From positions 5,107,120 through 5,171,119 of the forward strand of contig OX030962.1 in NCBI GenBank assembly GCA_943735955.1: DNA of 64,000 nt, written 5' to 3'. The DNA comes from Piscicola geometra (taxonomy: Eukaryota; Annelida; Clitellata; Hirudinida; Piscicolidae). Position numbers and translations under genes: made by a program. Every line of letters begins with the position of its first letter. Position 1 is the stretch's first letter. Under the pieces are notes generated by a model, which searched no databases, was not told the DNA's origin, and saw only the letters and a list, made by a program, of their open reading frames with translations. Shown here piece after piece: positions 19,104 to 30,057 of the stretch.

Positions 19104-20988
19104 TCACACCCTCACATCATCCTCATCTTCATCATCATCATATCCGAGCAATTTCTTTACTGACGACACAATATCATCAATACACATGCAAACGGCTGCA
19201 CCTAGGAAGAGGAGCGCTGAAAAACACGTCAAGCCGAAAGCGAAACTGAGATAATAGAGTGGCATGCCGAAGCCTGTGTAAGATCCCACTGCGTAGAGGC
19301 AGATGCTGATGGTGGTGGCGAGGCCTGGAGAAGGAGGAAGAAGATGTTAGTTGGAGATTGGTGGTAGTGAAGAATTAAGATGATGTTGTGGTTAATTAAT
19401 AAAATAACTTGGTTCATTATTCCAAAGAGCGTACAAACGAACCGTTTGAGAGCTAGAAGATAAACGGTTCGTTTGTCCGTGCTTTGTAAAAATGATCAAA
19501 AATCTTAATTTAAAGAAAATAAAAACTTGTGAAGAGGGAGGGGGGGGGTAGGAAACAAACCACAAATCAGGTTGATTTCGCTTGATGAGTTGAAGTAGTA
19601 GAGTTTCTTAAGGAGACTCGAGGAGCACAAGCCCAGGAAGGAAAGTCCGTTGGCGAGTGTTGCGAAGGTCAGAACGGTTATGAGAAGTCCAATCACCGTG
19701 GTCAACCACACTGCCGAATGAGGGAATTGATTGAGAAGTTGAAAGAGTGAAGAGTATGGAGAGAGGGGAGGAGGGTTGAAGACGGTTTGAAAGATGGCTG
19801 AACAGCAATTTGAACAAGTCTATTGAGTTTGGAGATGGTTTGAAATGCATCTAGTCTTTAAAAAATCATTATTTTCTTACAACTCTTAAAATGATTTACT
19901 TATTATCGTGTTTCAAAAGGCGAAAATGAATCGATACTTTGAATAACTTTTCCAGTAATCAAAACTCTAAAAATGTTAATTAAAAGTTATCGATTAAGGG
20001 AACGTTATATACTGAAAAGATGTTAAACTTTAACATACGAGGTCTTTTGAGTTCGCAGTTTTCAGTCGCTCGGAAGCCTGTTTCGTTGTAGGAACACAAC
20101 GACCAGATGCTCATCTTGAAGGCTGGGTAAAAGTTGAAAAAATGAACGAAAAAATCGTGATTTTAATGATTTTTCATTAAATGTAAAAATATTAATTCCA
20201 TGGGAAATTTTTCTTTTCTCGCCTAAGGACAACTTCTAATCTAATCTTGTTCATGTTTATTTGTGATTTGTTAAATCTTCTCGCGTTTGCAAATTTTGTA
20301 TTTTCAGTGATCTAAGTTTTCATCGTAGCAAACCTATTGAATCATTTATAATTCTATTATTCAATTGTGAAGGATTACAATGTAATCTGCGTTTAGTCTT
20401 TTCATCATTTATCATAATGCTGCACCATTCATTTACTTTTATTTATCCACCACCTATTTCTCATTTAAACACTATCCATCTACCACTCATCCACCACCAC
20501 CACCCATCCACTCAACAACCATCTATCATCCACCCCTCCTAACAGTTTCCCGCCATCCAGTTGTCAGAGCAGACGGTGACACAGACGAGAAGGAAGGCGC
20601 AGAAGGAGGCGATCTGACCCACGTACCGGAAAGGCCTCCATACAGTCATCTCCTGCGAGGGAGAGGGAAAAGAGTAAATAGAAAATTGAAAAATGAAAAG
20701 GGTGGATGAAACAGATAAAAATAAAAGAATGAAGAGAGATAAATGAAAAATAAAAAGTTAAAAAAGATGAAAGGGATTGAATGTGTTTGAATAAAAACAC
20801 TATTTAAATCCAAAATGTACAATATAATTTTTTTTCATTAAATTTTGACCTATCAAATCTTGATTTAAAAAAACTTTTTCATAAAAATAAGTGAAAACCT
20901 TCTCGAACTTCATTTCTTCGTTGCGCTTAGACTGCAGGCTGAGGGAGGGCGCGTGGTTGCATGGCTTGAATTTGAGGAAAGAACGCAT
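19104..20988 (-). CDS. Four-span claudin/PMP22-like membrane protein, 5 exons
   Basis: Exons in coding order: 20988-20899, 20652-20544, 20122-20039, 19710-19561, 19324-19104, in phase, 217 residues. Four hydrophobic segments lie at about residues 40-58, 96-118, 142-165 and 172-194. The first extracellular loop shows the claudin-superfamily pattern: W62, then SIWSLC with W73 and C76, then C89. The cytoplasmic tail is acidic (DDDEDEDD) and ends VRV, which fits a class II PDZ ligand. Claudins and their relatives make paracellular junctions or act as channel and receptor subunits; the sequence does not show which applies here. The start (MRSFLKFK) is the first ATG of the exon, but the frame stays open upstream to about 21036, so an extra 5' exon is possible. 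The family assignment is firm; the subfamily (claudin, TMEM47, clarin or calcium-channel gamma) is not. Confidence 0.82.
19422..19486. repeat. Hairpin-forming inverted repeat in intron 4
   Basis: Perfect 15-bp arms ACAAACGAACCGTTT (19433-19447) and AAACGGTTCGTTTGT (19462-19476) flank a 14-bp spacer. Similarity continues outward with few mismatches (CCAAAGAGCG against the complement of CGTGCTTTG). It lies within the claudin-like gene's last intron. Confidence 0.85.
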
Positions 20989-22098
20989 TTCCTGCAGACG
21001 AGGAATCTTGCCGCCTTGCAAGGGGTAGTTCCTCAACTACCTCACGGAGCAAATAAATAAGGCTTGAAAATTAATTTTATTTAAGGATTTTTTTCTCGAG
21101 AAAGAACAATGGAGTTGTGTAGAAAAAAATAATTTTTTGTGTGATTTCTTTTATTATCAACACATCCTTGAGATATTATTCAGATGAAGCAAGTTTTCAA
21201 AAACTAGTTTTTTGGAAATAGGAAGTAATGAAAAAAAAGGTTTTTTTTAAAGTTTATATGAAATTTTTCTGTTCTTATTGAAGGTATGTGATAACGGAAA
21301 TAGCCTATGGAGTAAAATAAGTTGAAAGAATGGGCAGTAAAAACGATTTTCAATTTGTTGAAAATATTTTTTAACTGTTCTAGTTTAACCAACGGGCTTT
21401 TCGAATTTGTTTTCAAGCATTTACATTTAAAATACTTTCATTCAGGGTAACCTAATCGAACTCAAAAATATCACAGAGCCATCACAACAACATCATTTAT
21501 CTGATCATAGAGTCCTTAAAAATTAAGAAAATTTTTACAAGTAATTTAATGTATTATAGTTCAGAAGAGTACTCAAACAAGTAAGACATTATTTTTAAAC
21601 ACCAAGCAAAGAGATTTTGATTTTCCAGCTCAACCCTCATTACAAAAGTTCAATAAAATCTCAATTATCCGCAACTTTTGTAACTATAAATTCAACAATT
21701 CATATTTTTTAATCTCGCCCATCCCTATTATCTCCTTAAAGAGTCGTCAGTGACAATATCTTTAATAAACACCCATTCGTTTTATACCCTCCAACGCAAA
21801 TATGCACACATACGCACAGTGTGCATTGAGTACACGCACATGTGTGCGTAAAGTATATAAGCACATATAGACACATACATATAGACACATACACATAGAC
21901 ACATAATGATAGACACATAATGATAGACACATAATGATAGACACATACATATAGACATACACTCCTCCACTTGAATGTATACGCAAAAACAGACAACACA
22001 CAACTGCATCAAACACAGGGGTTTTGTGCGCTCAAAAACCACAAAGTGTACACTGGAATCCTCGCTGGATCGATGTGGTTGTATTCATGTCGTATGGC

Positions 22099-22400
22099 CA
22101 TGATGATGATGATGAAGATGATGACGATGCTTTTGATGATGATGCTTTTGATGATGATGTTATTCCGATGATGATGACGATGATGTTATTCCAATGATGA
22201 TGACGATGATGATGATTATGACAATGATGATGACGATGAGGATGATTATGACAATGATGATGATGATAATGAGGAGGGATGAAGTGATGATGATGATAAT
22301 GAGGAGGGATGAGGTGATGATGATGGTGTAGATGATGAGGATGGTAATGACGAGGGATGAGGAGGATGATAAAGACAAGGGATGAAGTGATGATGATGAT
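22099..22400. repeat. GATGAT/GATGAC trinucleotide-based array
   Basis: Imperfect GAT repeats with higher-order units (GATGATGATTATGACAATGA; GATGATAATGAGGAGGGATG). It gives Ser/His/Ile-rich open frames on the minus strand that are repeat artefacts. Confidence 0.88.
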
Positions 22401-22648
22401 AGCATGGAAGAGACTCACGTTTCAAAGCGTCACACAAAAAATCAATTCGAAAGTTGCTCTTGCGCGCAAATGAGCTCAAAAAGTCAACAATAAAGTATAG
22501 ATAATAATAATAGAATACAAATAATAATAAAAATAAAACAAAGTTCCAAGAATGAATAATGCTCTCGTGTTAATATTGCTTGCAGGAAACAGGTTATTTG
22601 ATGTTTAATCGCATCACAGCGTGCCATTACTGCCCTCTTTAGATGCTT

Positions 22649-22649
<1 letters not shown>

Positions 22650-22719
<70 letters not shown>

Positions 22720-22830
22720 TGTGTGTGTGTGTGTTTGTGTGTGTGTGTTGGTGTGTGTTTGTGTGTGTGGGTGTGTGTGTGTCTCTTTGTGTATTTGTGT
22801 ATGTGTGCGTGCGTGCGTGTTTTTCCTAAG
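22650..22830. repeat. (TG)n microsatellite
   Basis: A pure TG core of about 35 copies that decays rightwards into TTTG-, GGTG- and TGCG-containing variants. Confidence 0.93.
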
Positions 22831-23940
22831 TGGGGCCTAAATCCAAGACCACTTGGTATTGAATTGTATTGAACTGTCATTTGTTACAACCCCAAACTTG
22901 AAAACTCATTCACAAACATTTCAGCTCTTTTCTATAAAATGATCAAAAAACAATTAAATTTCTTTAATTTCAAAATACTTAATTAATTCCATTGATGAAA
23001 ACAATAAAGAACAAAGCTTTGTGAACCCTAGTGTCTTTTATGGTTCAGAATGATTAATCAAAGACTCAATTCTCCCGCCTTCTTCCAATTTTTCGGTTCT
23101 TCCCAGAGAATCAAAACCCCGATACTAAAAAAAAAATTTTTAACTTTTTATTTAAAGAAATTGTAAAATGGGTATAAAATATATTATTCATTCAATTTTG
23201 ACTAGAAAAAGTAATTTCTAAAAGCAAGCTTTCAAATCTAAACTATTCCAACAGTGGATTGGATAGCTAACCTAATATCAATATGCAAAAAAATTAGAAA
23301 AAGAAATAAAAATAAATAAATAATTGTTTCAACTTTTAAAATAGAAATTTACATTACAATAAAATGAACTTAAAAATGTTATACAAATGAACTGAAAAAT
23401 CCAATTAAATAAACTTTAAAACCACGAACAAAATGAAAAAGATAATAAAGGTCCATTTTTATGTGAAAGTATTTTTTCCAACCCATTGCTCTTATCGAAG
23501 CATTCCATGAGCGTTGTACAACTCAAGAATATCCATTGAAACTAACTATATTTGAATATTAAAACAATTTATTTTTAAAATATATGCTTTTTTAAAATCT
23601 GTTGAAAACTTTCAGCAGAGTTAGAAGCGCAAAAACGGCACACTAACAACAAGTTAACGACAACAAACGTTAACGCTGACAGATCGCTTTATTGCTGCTC
23701 TAAAACTAACCATCTTATCTACTTTTACATTTCAAAAATTATTTATTATCATCTCACATCTTTACATCCAAAATAGCAAACAGTGGTTTTCCCATACACC
23801 CATTCTTTATCTCATTCAAACCAGAACTACTTTTCCTGCCATCGTCCTATACCAATCCTTCTTTTTCCTATCCTCTTCTTCCCAAACCTCCCTTTCCATC
23901 CTTCCTTTTCCCACCACACCCCTTTCTATCTCTCCTCAAT

Positions 23941-24634
23941 TTACAACTGTTTCAGGGCAGTGAGTGCAGAGTCAGGCTTGTAGAATACGAAGGTGAGGTT
24001 GTTCTGGTTGTCTTGAACCCCTTTGCCCAAGAAGGCTTGAAGGTCACTTCTGTAAGAGATCTTCAAGGTCAACTCTCCCCTGGGTCCTGCCATTTTAAAC
24101 TCCATGTCTTTGCCCTGTTGAGGTGGGGTAAAGATGTGTGTTGTGCATGATTTGTGTGTGTTAGTGTTGTACTTTTTGGGATATGGAAGATTAAAAAGAA
24201 ACAAATCAAGTGGTTTTGATGGCAAAAAGGCCAATTGAGTCTTAAACTTTGGAATCAATTAAACACTTTTTTCCCACCACAACCACTTCAATCACATCTA
24301 TCTTTACTCCGTCCATCGTAATCACACTCACCCCAAATACAACTCCACGCACCCCAATCACACAACTACCTTTCCAACCACACGCACTCTAACCACACAC
24401 AACCATCCCAACTCCACCTAACCAATTCCACAACCACCCAACCACACACCCAACCACTCAAACCACACGCACCCCAGCTACAGGCGCTTCTGGCAGGTCA
24501 AAAGAGACACTGCTGAGCGGAAACTTGAGCGTGATTTTCTTGTCGCTGACGGCACAAGTTCCCAGGATCGGGAGCGACTGAGCCGCCATCGGCATGCTGA
24601 GGTACATGGAAGCGATTCCTTCGTAGGTGGCCAT
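23941..24634 (-). CDS. Unrecognised 111-residue protein, 2 exons
   Basis: I do not recognise this family. Exon 1 is 24634-24473 and exon 2 is 24114-23941, joined in phase 0, giving 111 residues. It starts MATYEGIASMYLSMPMAAQS and ends in KPDSALTALKQL. There is no signal peptide, membrane span or Cys-rich motif. Several alternating hydrophobic stretches (KKITLKFPLSSVSFDL, GELTLKISYRS, NLTFVFYK) suggest a small beta-sheet domain. The codon usage and the clean GT-AG junction make it look real, since exon 2 opens with a strong acceptor (CAACAG) and keeps one frame to its stop. A shorter or longer gene with further 5' exons is possible. Confidence 0.6.
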
Positions 24635-24682
24635 GGTGCTCTTTCTCTCTCTGTTTTGGAGAGGATGATAAAGGTGGTGTTA

Positions 24683-24760
24683 ATAATGATGATGTTTATT
24701 TGATATAGCGCTTAAGTAAACAACTGTGGCACTGGAGAGACGAGGTGGAATTGGGGCGTA
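24683..24760 (-). mobile_element. Retroelement 3' tail fragment
   Basis: Read leftward it contains CCACAGTTGTTTACTTAAGCGCTATATCAAATAAACATCATCATTATT-like sequence. The AAGCGCTATA word followed by an A/T-rich trinucleotide tail matches the ends at 12199 and 31934 in arrangement. It lies just upstream of the 111-residue gene. It could be a SINE or a 5'-truncated LINE. Confidence 0.5.
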
Positions 24761-25267
24761 AGGCTTTAAGAGTTTGGTTTACTTCGAGGATTTGATTTCA
24801 GGTTATTATAAAATGTGTGGTTTATTGAAAGGTTAGTCATCAAAGAGGTCTAATGAAAGAGATGCAGATGTTTTGTGGGTTTGTAGGGTGTGAGAGCATG
24901 TGGTGTTGAGAAAGTTTACTGAAGAAGTTTTTTACGTTTATTCAGTTTTTAAAAAAAAGCATAATTTAGAGTTTAGAAAACACAAAAATGTTCTGTATAA
25001 AATGAAACTTTAAAAAAATCAGTAAATAGTTTTCAGATTCGAGCAGCTAACAATACAGGCTTACAAAAATGTAACCGTCCAAAAAAACTCGTTCACACGT
25101 CTTTCCACTCACCCTAATAACTTCCAAGTTAACAAGTATAAACGCCTTCAGGAAAGATTTGAACTATTCAGCTGGTTCTTCCACCAATTTATATAGCCCA
25201 TCCAACCATTGCAGCAGAAAACTTCCCTTGCTACGGAACCGCTATGTGTTTATGTGTGTTTTTGTGA

Positions 25268-25745
25268 GTATGTATGTATGTATGTATGTATGTATGTATG
25301 TATGTATGTATGTATGTATGTATGTATGTATGTATGTATGTATGTATGTATGTATGTATGTATGTATGTATGTATGTATGTATGTATGTATGTATGTATG
25401 TATGTATGTATGTATGTATGTATGTATGTATGTATGTATGTATGTATGTATGTATGTATGTATGTATGTATGTATGTATGTATGTATGTATGTATGTATG
25501 TATGTATGTATGTATGTATGTATGTATGTATGTATGTATGTATGTATGTATGTATGTATGTATGTATGTATGTATGTATGTATGTATGTATGTATGTATG
25601 TATGTATGTATGTATGTATGTATGTATGTATGTATGTATGTATGTATGTATGTATGTATGTATGTATGTATGTATGTATGTATGTATGTATGTATGTATG
25701 TATGTATGTATGTATGTATGTATGTATGTATGTATGTATGTATGT
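25268..25745. repeat. Uninterrupted (TATG)n array, about 119 copies
   Basis: 478 bp of TATG with no visible interruption apart from the ends. All frames on both strands are open (repeating Met-Tyr-Val-Cys or Ile-His-Thr-Tyr), so the long frames here are not genes. Confidence 0.98.
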
Positions 25746-27939
25746 GTTTGATAGAATTATCATGTGTTTGTGTGAAGAATTGCTTGTTTTAAATAAAATT
25801 TTACATTTTTTTATTTTAACACTTTAAAAAATACTTTTTAAAAGTATTTTTGTGTATGTGTGTACGAATATGTTATTGTATGTGTCTCGGCTTGTATACA
25901 TTGATGTTTCATTGGGATGATCGTGTTCCTAGTTTTGCATGGAGGTTGATGAAGTGTCATGGAAGTGTGAAGTGACTTTTGTCGATTAGCCTCACACCCT
26001 CTTTTGATTCTATTTTTAAACCACACATTATTCATCTTTTGAAAAAATAAAAAACAAAAAGAAATAAAAAGTTAATTGTTTCATACGCATCCGTGTTGAT
26101 CATAAAAAGAATAGAATTTTCACAGCATACACCAAAATGAAAATTTCTTCATACATTCTTTTACGAAGAATAAGTATGCTTGAACAAAAACATTTATTGT
26201 GTAATAATTAGCTAATCTATAGCTTCTATAAAATACAGATGGGAAGAAGAATTCCTTTCGTGGAAACTGGAAGAATTAGATACAAAACACATTGATTCAC
26301 GTACACAAACACAAACATATTTCCGCATTAATCTTCTTCTTGGAGTTTGTAACAACGCCTAAATGCCGACTTACATATTTTCGAAAGAGTCTTAACAAAG
26401 GTGATGTGTGCAACAAATGGTACTGATATATTATTCAATCTAAAAAAGATTATTATTTTTTAATAAAGAAGAATCTTGAAGTTGTTAAAATATTTTAAAA
26501 ACTAAAAATTTCAAGTTATTTTCAAATACTATTAAGTTTTACATTAATAAAAAAGTATAATAGTAGCTAGTGCAGTTACTCAATTTTTCTGAAATTTAAT
26601 CTAAGCAAAAAATAAAGACTTGGAACTTAGTGCTAGGTAATTTTTAACGACATCTAAACAAGGCAACAAAGGCTTTTTCTAATCCTTTTTATCTATTTTA
26701 GTGGTTGTAATATGGAAGTGGTAAAATTGGAAATGTTGTTAGTCGTGGGAGTGTTAGATGCGGCTGTGGCGGTGGTGGTACTGTATTAGCGGTAGTGATG
26801 GTAGTAACTGTAGTTGGTGCACTTAATAGTTCAGATTTAGTTTCTATGAAAATAATATGAAAATTTATATTTAGATAACTTTTTTATGTCTAAGATTTCC
26901 ACAAATTAGAACGTCTCAATTTAAATAGCGAGCATTCTTCCCTTTTATATACTTCTTAATCAGTTTTAAATTAAGTTTCGGTCCATTTCTTTGATGAACA
27001 ATAGAAAAATCATTATTATTATTTTTCATACCAATTAGAAATTACTGAACGGAATGTATTCCTTGGAATAAATCACCTATCAACTTTCATTTGTATTTTT
27101 ACAACCACATCATAAATTATTCTTTTTTATTCTTTTGTACAAAATTTTTTATATATTTTTCCAATTTTGCACCCTTCAAACTTTATAAATATATATGCTC
27201 GTCTGGTTATTTTACATAAAAATAACGTTTATATTTTTCAGAAATCAATTTTTCACTTATTTATATTGTATGTTTTTATTGCCTTATTCCTGCTCTACTC
27301 TCATCCCTTCTCAACCGATCCAATACCAGGCCTTAAAACTCCCTACTGAAACAACTTGAATGGGTTTCTCTAAGCTACCTTTGTTAATTTGTACTGATTA
27401 TACATGATTATTGCCAAATCTGGGCATCCAAACCGTTCATCATAACGTTATTAACTTAACTTTTAAGTCAACTTTGAATTTAACTAATGGACTAATTAAC
27501 TTGCATTACATTATAATTCTATTAATCAATCAGTTAATTTTCAAACTCGGAAGAATGGAAAGAGAGTTTGCTTGTGCCAGTTTAAAAAAATGGCATGCAC
27601 AAGCTTCCAAATAAACGCGTGTTCCCCTCTGAACCCTCTTTGCATCCACTCTTTTATTTATAAATCTTCAGTCTTTTCAACATGTTTGCAGAGTTTAATA
27701 GAGAAATGTCATTTTCGAATGAAGAAGAAAAACAAATTAAAGAAGTTAAAACGAAGCAAACAAAGTTGCTAATTAGATAAATGTTTTTTCCAAAAACGGA
27801 TAGGAATAAAGGTCATTCAAAATGAAAGCGCTAATAGTGGGCTTGTGGACTTTAAACTCCAAAATCATAGTTAAAGTTGTTAAAACAAACAGTTTTCGTC
27901 AAATCAGAGACGCTAAAAGTCACCTTCCCAATCTTAAAT

Positions 27940-30057
27940 TCACTTACAACTTTTCATTTCTTTGTCTAATTTTCCGTACTTGCTCCAGAACACCATTTTC
28001 ACTTCGATAGACTTTCCGTTCTGCTGGTCAAAGACCTGGATGGATGAGAGTTTTATTGGTGGCTGCAGGGTGGTCAACTAATTGTTCCAATAGATAATTA
28101 GATTATTTGTTAATCATTAAGTTTATTTTCGAACTAAATAGTCATTAATTCTTAGAAGAGCAATTAATCAATTAACGGCCACGTTGTTTATTTGAAGCAT
28201 TCACGCATTAAGAACTTCAATAAAACATTCTATTTTAAGAGCAATTGATTATTTTAAGAATTTACGCATTAACCCAGATGTACCCGACGTCTTAAACTTG
28301 AGAAAGGTTTTTTCTTCTTTAAATTAACTTGACTAGAATTTTCATAGTATTTTTTTTATAATAAAAAAAGAAAATTTGAGAAGAACTGGGTTAAGAAACT
28401 TTAATGAAAAGTTCAATTTAACAAATACCTTGCAGGAGTTGAAGGGGGGAGAGTAGAGGTGGAGGGTGACTGATTTGTTGGTGTGGCTCGGGTTGAGCAT
28501 TTGGTGAAGACCTTTGGAGTCTGGAGATGAGATTTTGAAAATCACGAAACGTTTTAAAAGAAAAAGATGTCTTTTTAAAATTGTTAGAATTTAAAAAAAA
28601 ACGTAATTATGAATTATTTAAAAGAATATTAACTTTTATTTTGTAAAAAGTTAATTCGTACCATTCATGTAGGTGACTTCATTTTTGCTGTGAACCGTGC
28701 TGCTGATCGCTTGCATGCTGTTCGGATTGGCTTCTTCAGCCACTGTGTTTGTGAGTATGAGGTGGATGAAAAAGAAATATTCAATAAATGTTTAAAGAAA
28801 CATTTAAATAAATATTCAATAAATGTTTAAAGAAACATTTAAATAAATATTCAATAAATGTTTAAAGAAACATTTAAATAAATATTCAAATAAATTTTTA
28901 AAGAAACATTTAAATAAAAAAAGAATTAATGGTAAGTTGCATAAGGTATCTTAATCACGTTCACGCTTACCCTTTCCTTCATTTTTAGGCCAGTCGAAAA
29001 GAACCTCGGTCAGCTGCCCGTCCAAGACCTTCACGAAACAGTCGGAGTTGCTGTGGTCGTGGATGTTGCTGGCTGAAGGGAGATTTGAAAATGATTTGGT
29101 ATTGGTTGAGTTGATAGTGCGATTTTCTAATTCTATTGGATTTAGAATGTCCATTTTTTAGTTTTTTTTACGCTCATCCTTTGAATACCTCACCTTGGTT
29201 CTCTCCCCAGCATAGAACCATCAGATTGAACTTTCCGTTGCCTTCGTCCACCAGGTTTCTAGTGTATCTAAAATTGACAAAAAATAGTTTTAATACTTTC
29301 AGTATAGGTTGAAATAGTTTTTAAATAGAATTTATTCTACTTTTAAACTCATATATGAGTTTTTATAAATTATAATTTTTTAACAATTATAATTTGTAAT
29401 AAATTTGGGGTTTCGTCTTATAACCATTGATTTTTATGATTTATACATTTATGCAAAAACTTTTTTATTATTTAAAAATCCCACCTAAATAGGTCGAATG
29501 TGATGAACTTTTTCCAATCGTTAGGGTTCGACTTGTATTGCTTCATCGCCTCTTCCACCTCTTCAATGTTGACCTGAATTTGAGGAAAATTATTTTAATT
29601 CATTCAACTTGAGACAAATGTGTCTATAAACAATAAACAGTTAACACTTAGCTTCAAAATAGTAATTATCATTGCTCTTAAAATTTCTTTAAGTATCTCT
29701 CAAACTGATTCCAAGATTTATTTCAATTAAATTTAGGTTAAATTTCGTTTTATAATAATCGCGTCTTACGGTGTTTTCTTTGAAGATGTCATGCAGAACA
29801 TCGATCAGGTCCTGCAAACTTTCTATCTTGGGCCGCTCCTTCTTTCGCTCTTCCCTCGTCTCGCTCACCTCTTTCGTCACATCCACGTCTTCAAATGCCT
29901 GGCGTTTGAAGGGATTTTGCTATGAATTATACGCATTTAAAGAATATTATTCGAGCTATTTTGGAATATATATTTTAATAAATAATTCGATCTTAAAATT
30001 TAGACTCACTGCAAAGTTTTCGGACATTATTTCTGATTGTAATATTGTGTCTGTCAT
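27940..30057 (-). CDS. CDO1: Cysteine dioxygenase type I, 8 exons
   Basis: A non-heme iron enzyme that oxidises L-cysteine with O2 to cysteine sulfinate, the entry step to taurine and sulfate; it is cytosolic. Exons in coding order: 30057-30010, 29898-29770, 29573-29485, 29267-29194, 29072-28971, 28742-28662, 28520-28429, 28035-27940, in phase, 236 residues (mammalian forms are about 200). The substrate-binding Arg is R92 in YTRNLVD. Iron ligands are H118 and H120 ([10 protein letters not shown]) and H180 (GLHQ). C125 and Y197 are the pair that forms the Cys-Tyr cofactor, and H195 is conserved. The usual Ser of the Ser-His-Tyr triad is Thr193 (TLHLYSPPF). The N-terminus is about 30 residues longer than in vertebrates, and there is an 8-residue insertion before H180. 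The last exon contains a strong donor (GTAAGT) just before its stop, so an alternative C-terminus is possible. Confidence 0.95.
28776..28918. repeat. 35-bp tandem repeat, 4 copies, intron 5 of cysteine dioxygenase
   Basis: Units start at 28776, 28811, 28846 and 28881. Each carries AATATTCAATAAATG and the inverted pair AAATGTTT/AAACATTT with a 4-bp spacer, so each unit can form a small hairpin. The first three copies are nearly identical; the fourth has diverged. Confidence 0.93.

Larger units (their letters stand above)
20989..23940. other. Intergenic, microsatellite-rich
   Basis: No supported gene. It contains ATAGACACATA repeats (about 21850-21960), a long GAT/GATGAC block (about 22099-22400) and a TG array (about 22650-22830). 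The remainder is AT-rich. The left end should hold the claudin-like promoter, and the C/T-rich stretch 23783-23940 lies just downstream of the 111-residue gene. Confidence 0.55.
24635..27939. other. Intergenic region with giant TATG array
   Basis: It holds a retroelement-tail fragment (24683-24760) and a TATG array (25268-25745); both are listed separately. Elsewhere it is AT-rich with no conserved reading frame. A downstream exon of cysteine dioxygenase could lie in the right part if the strong donor at its last exon is used. Confidence 0.55.

Noticed and set aside
25159..25827. Long open frames of repeating Met-Tyr-Val-Cys or Ile-His-Thr-Tyr
   Set aside because: They are pure products of the TATG array, open in every frame on both strands.
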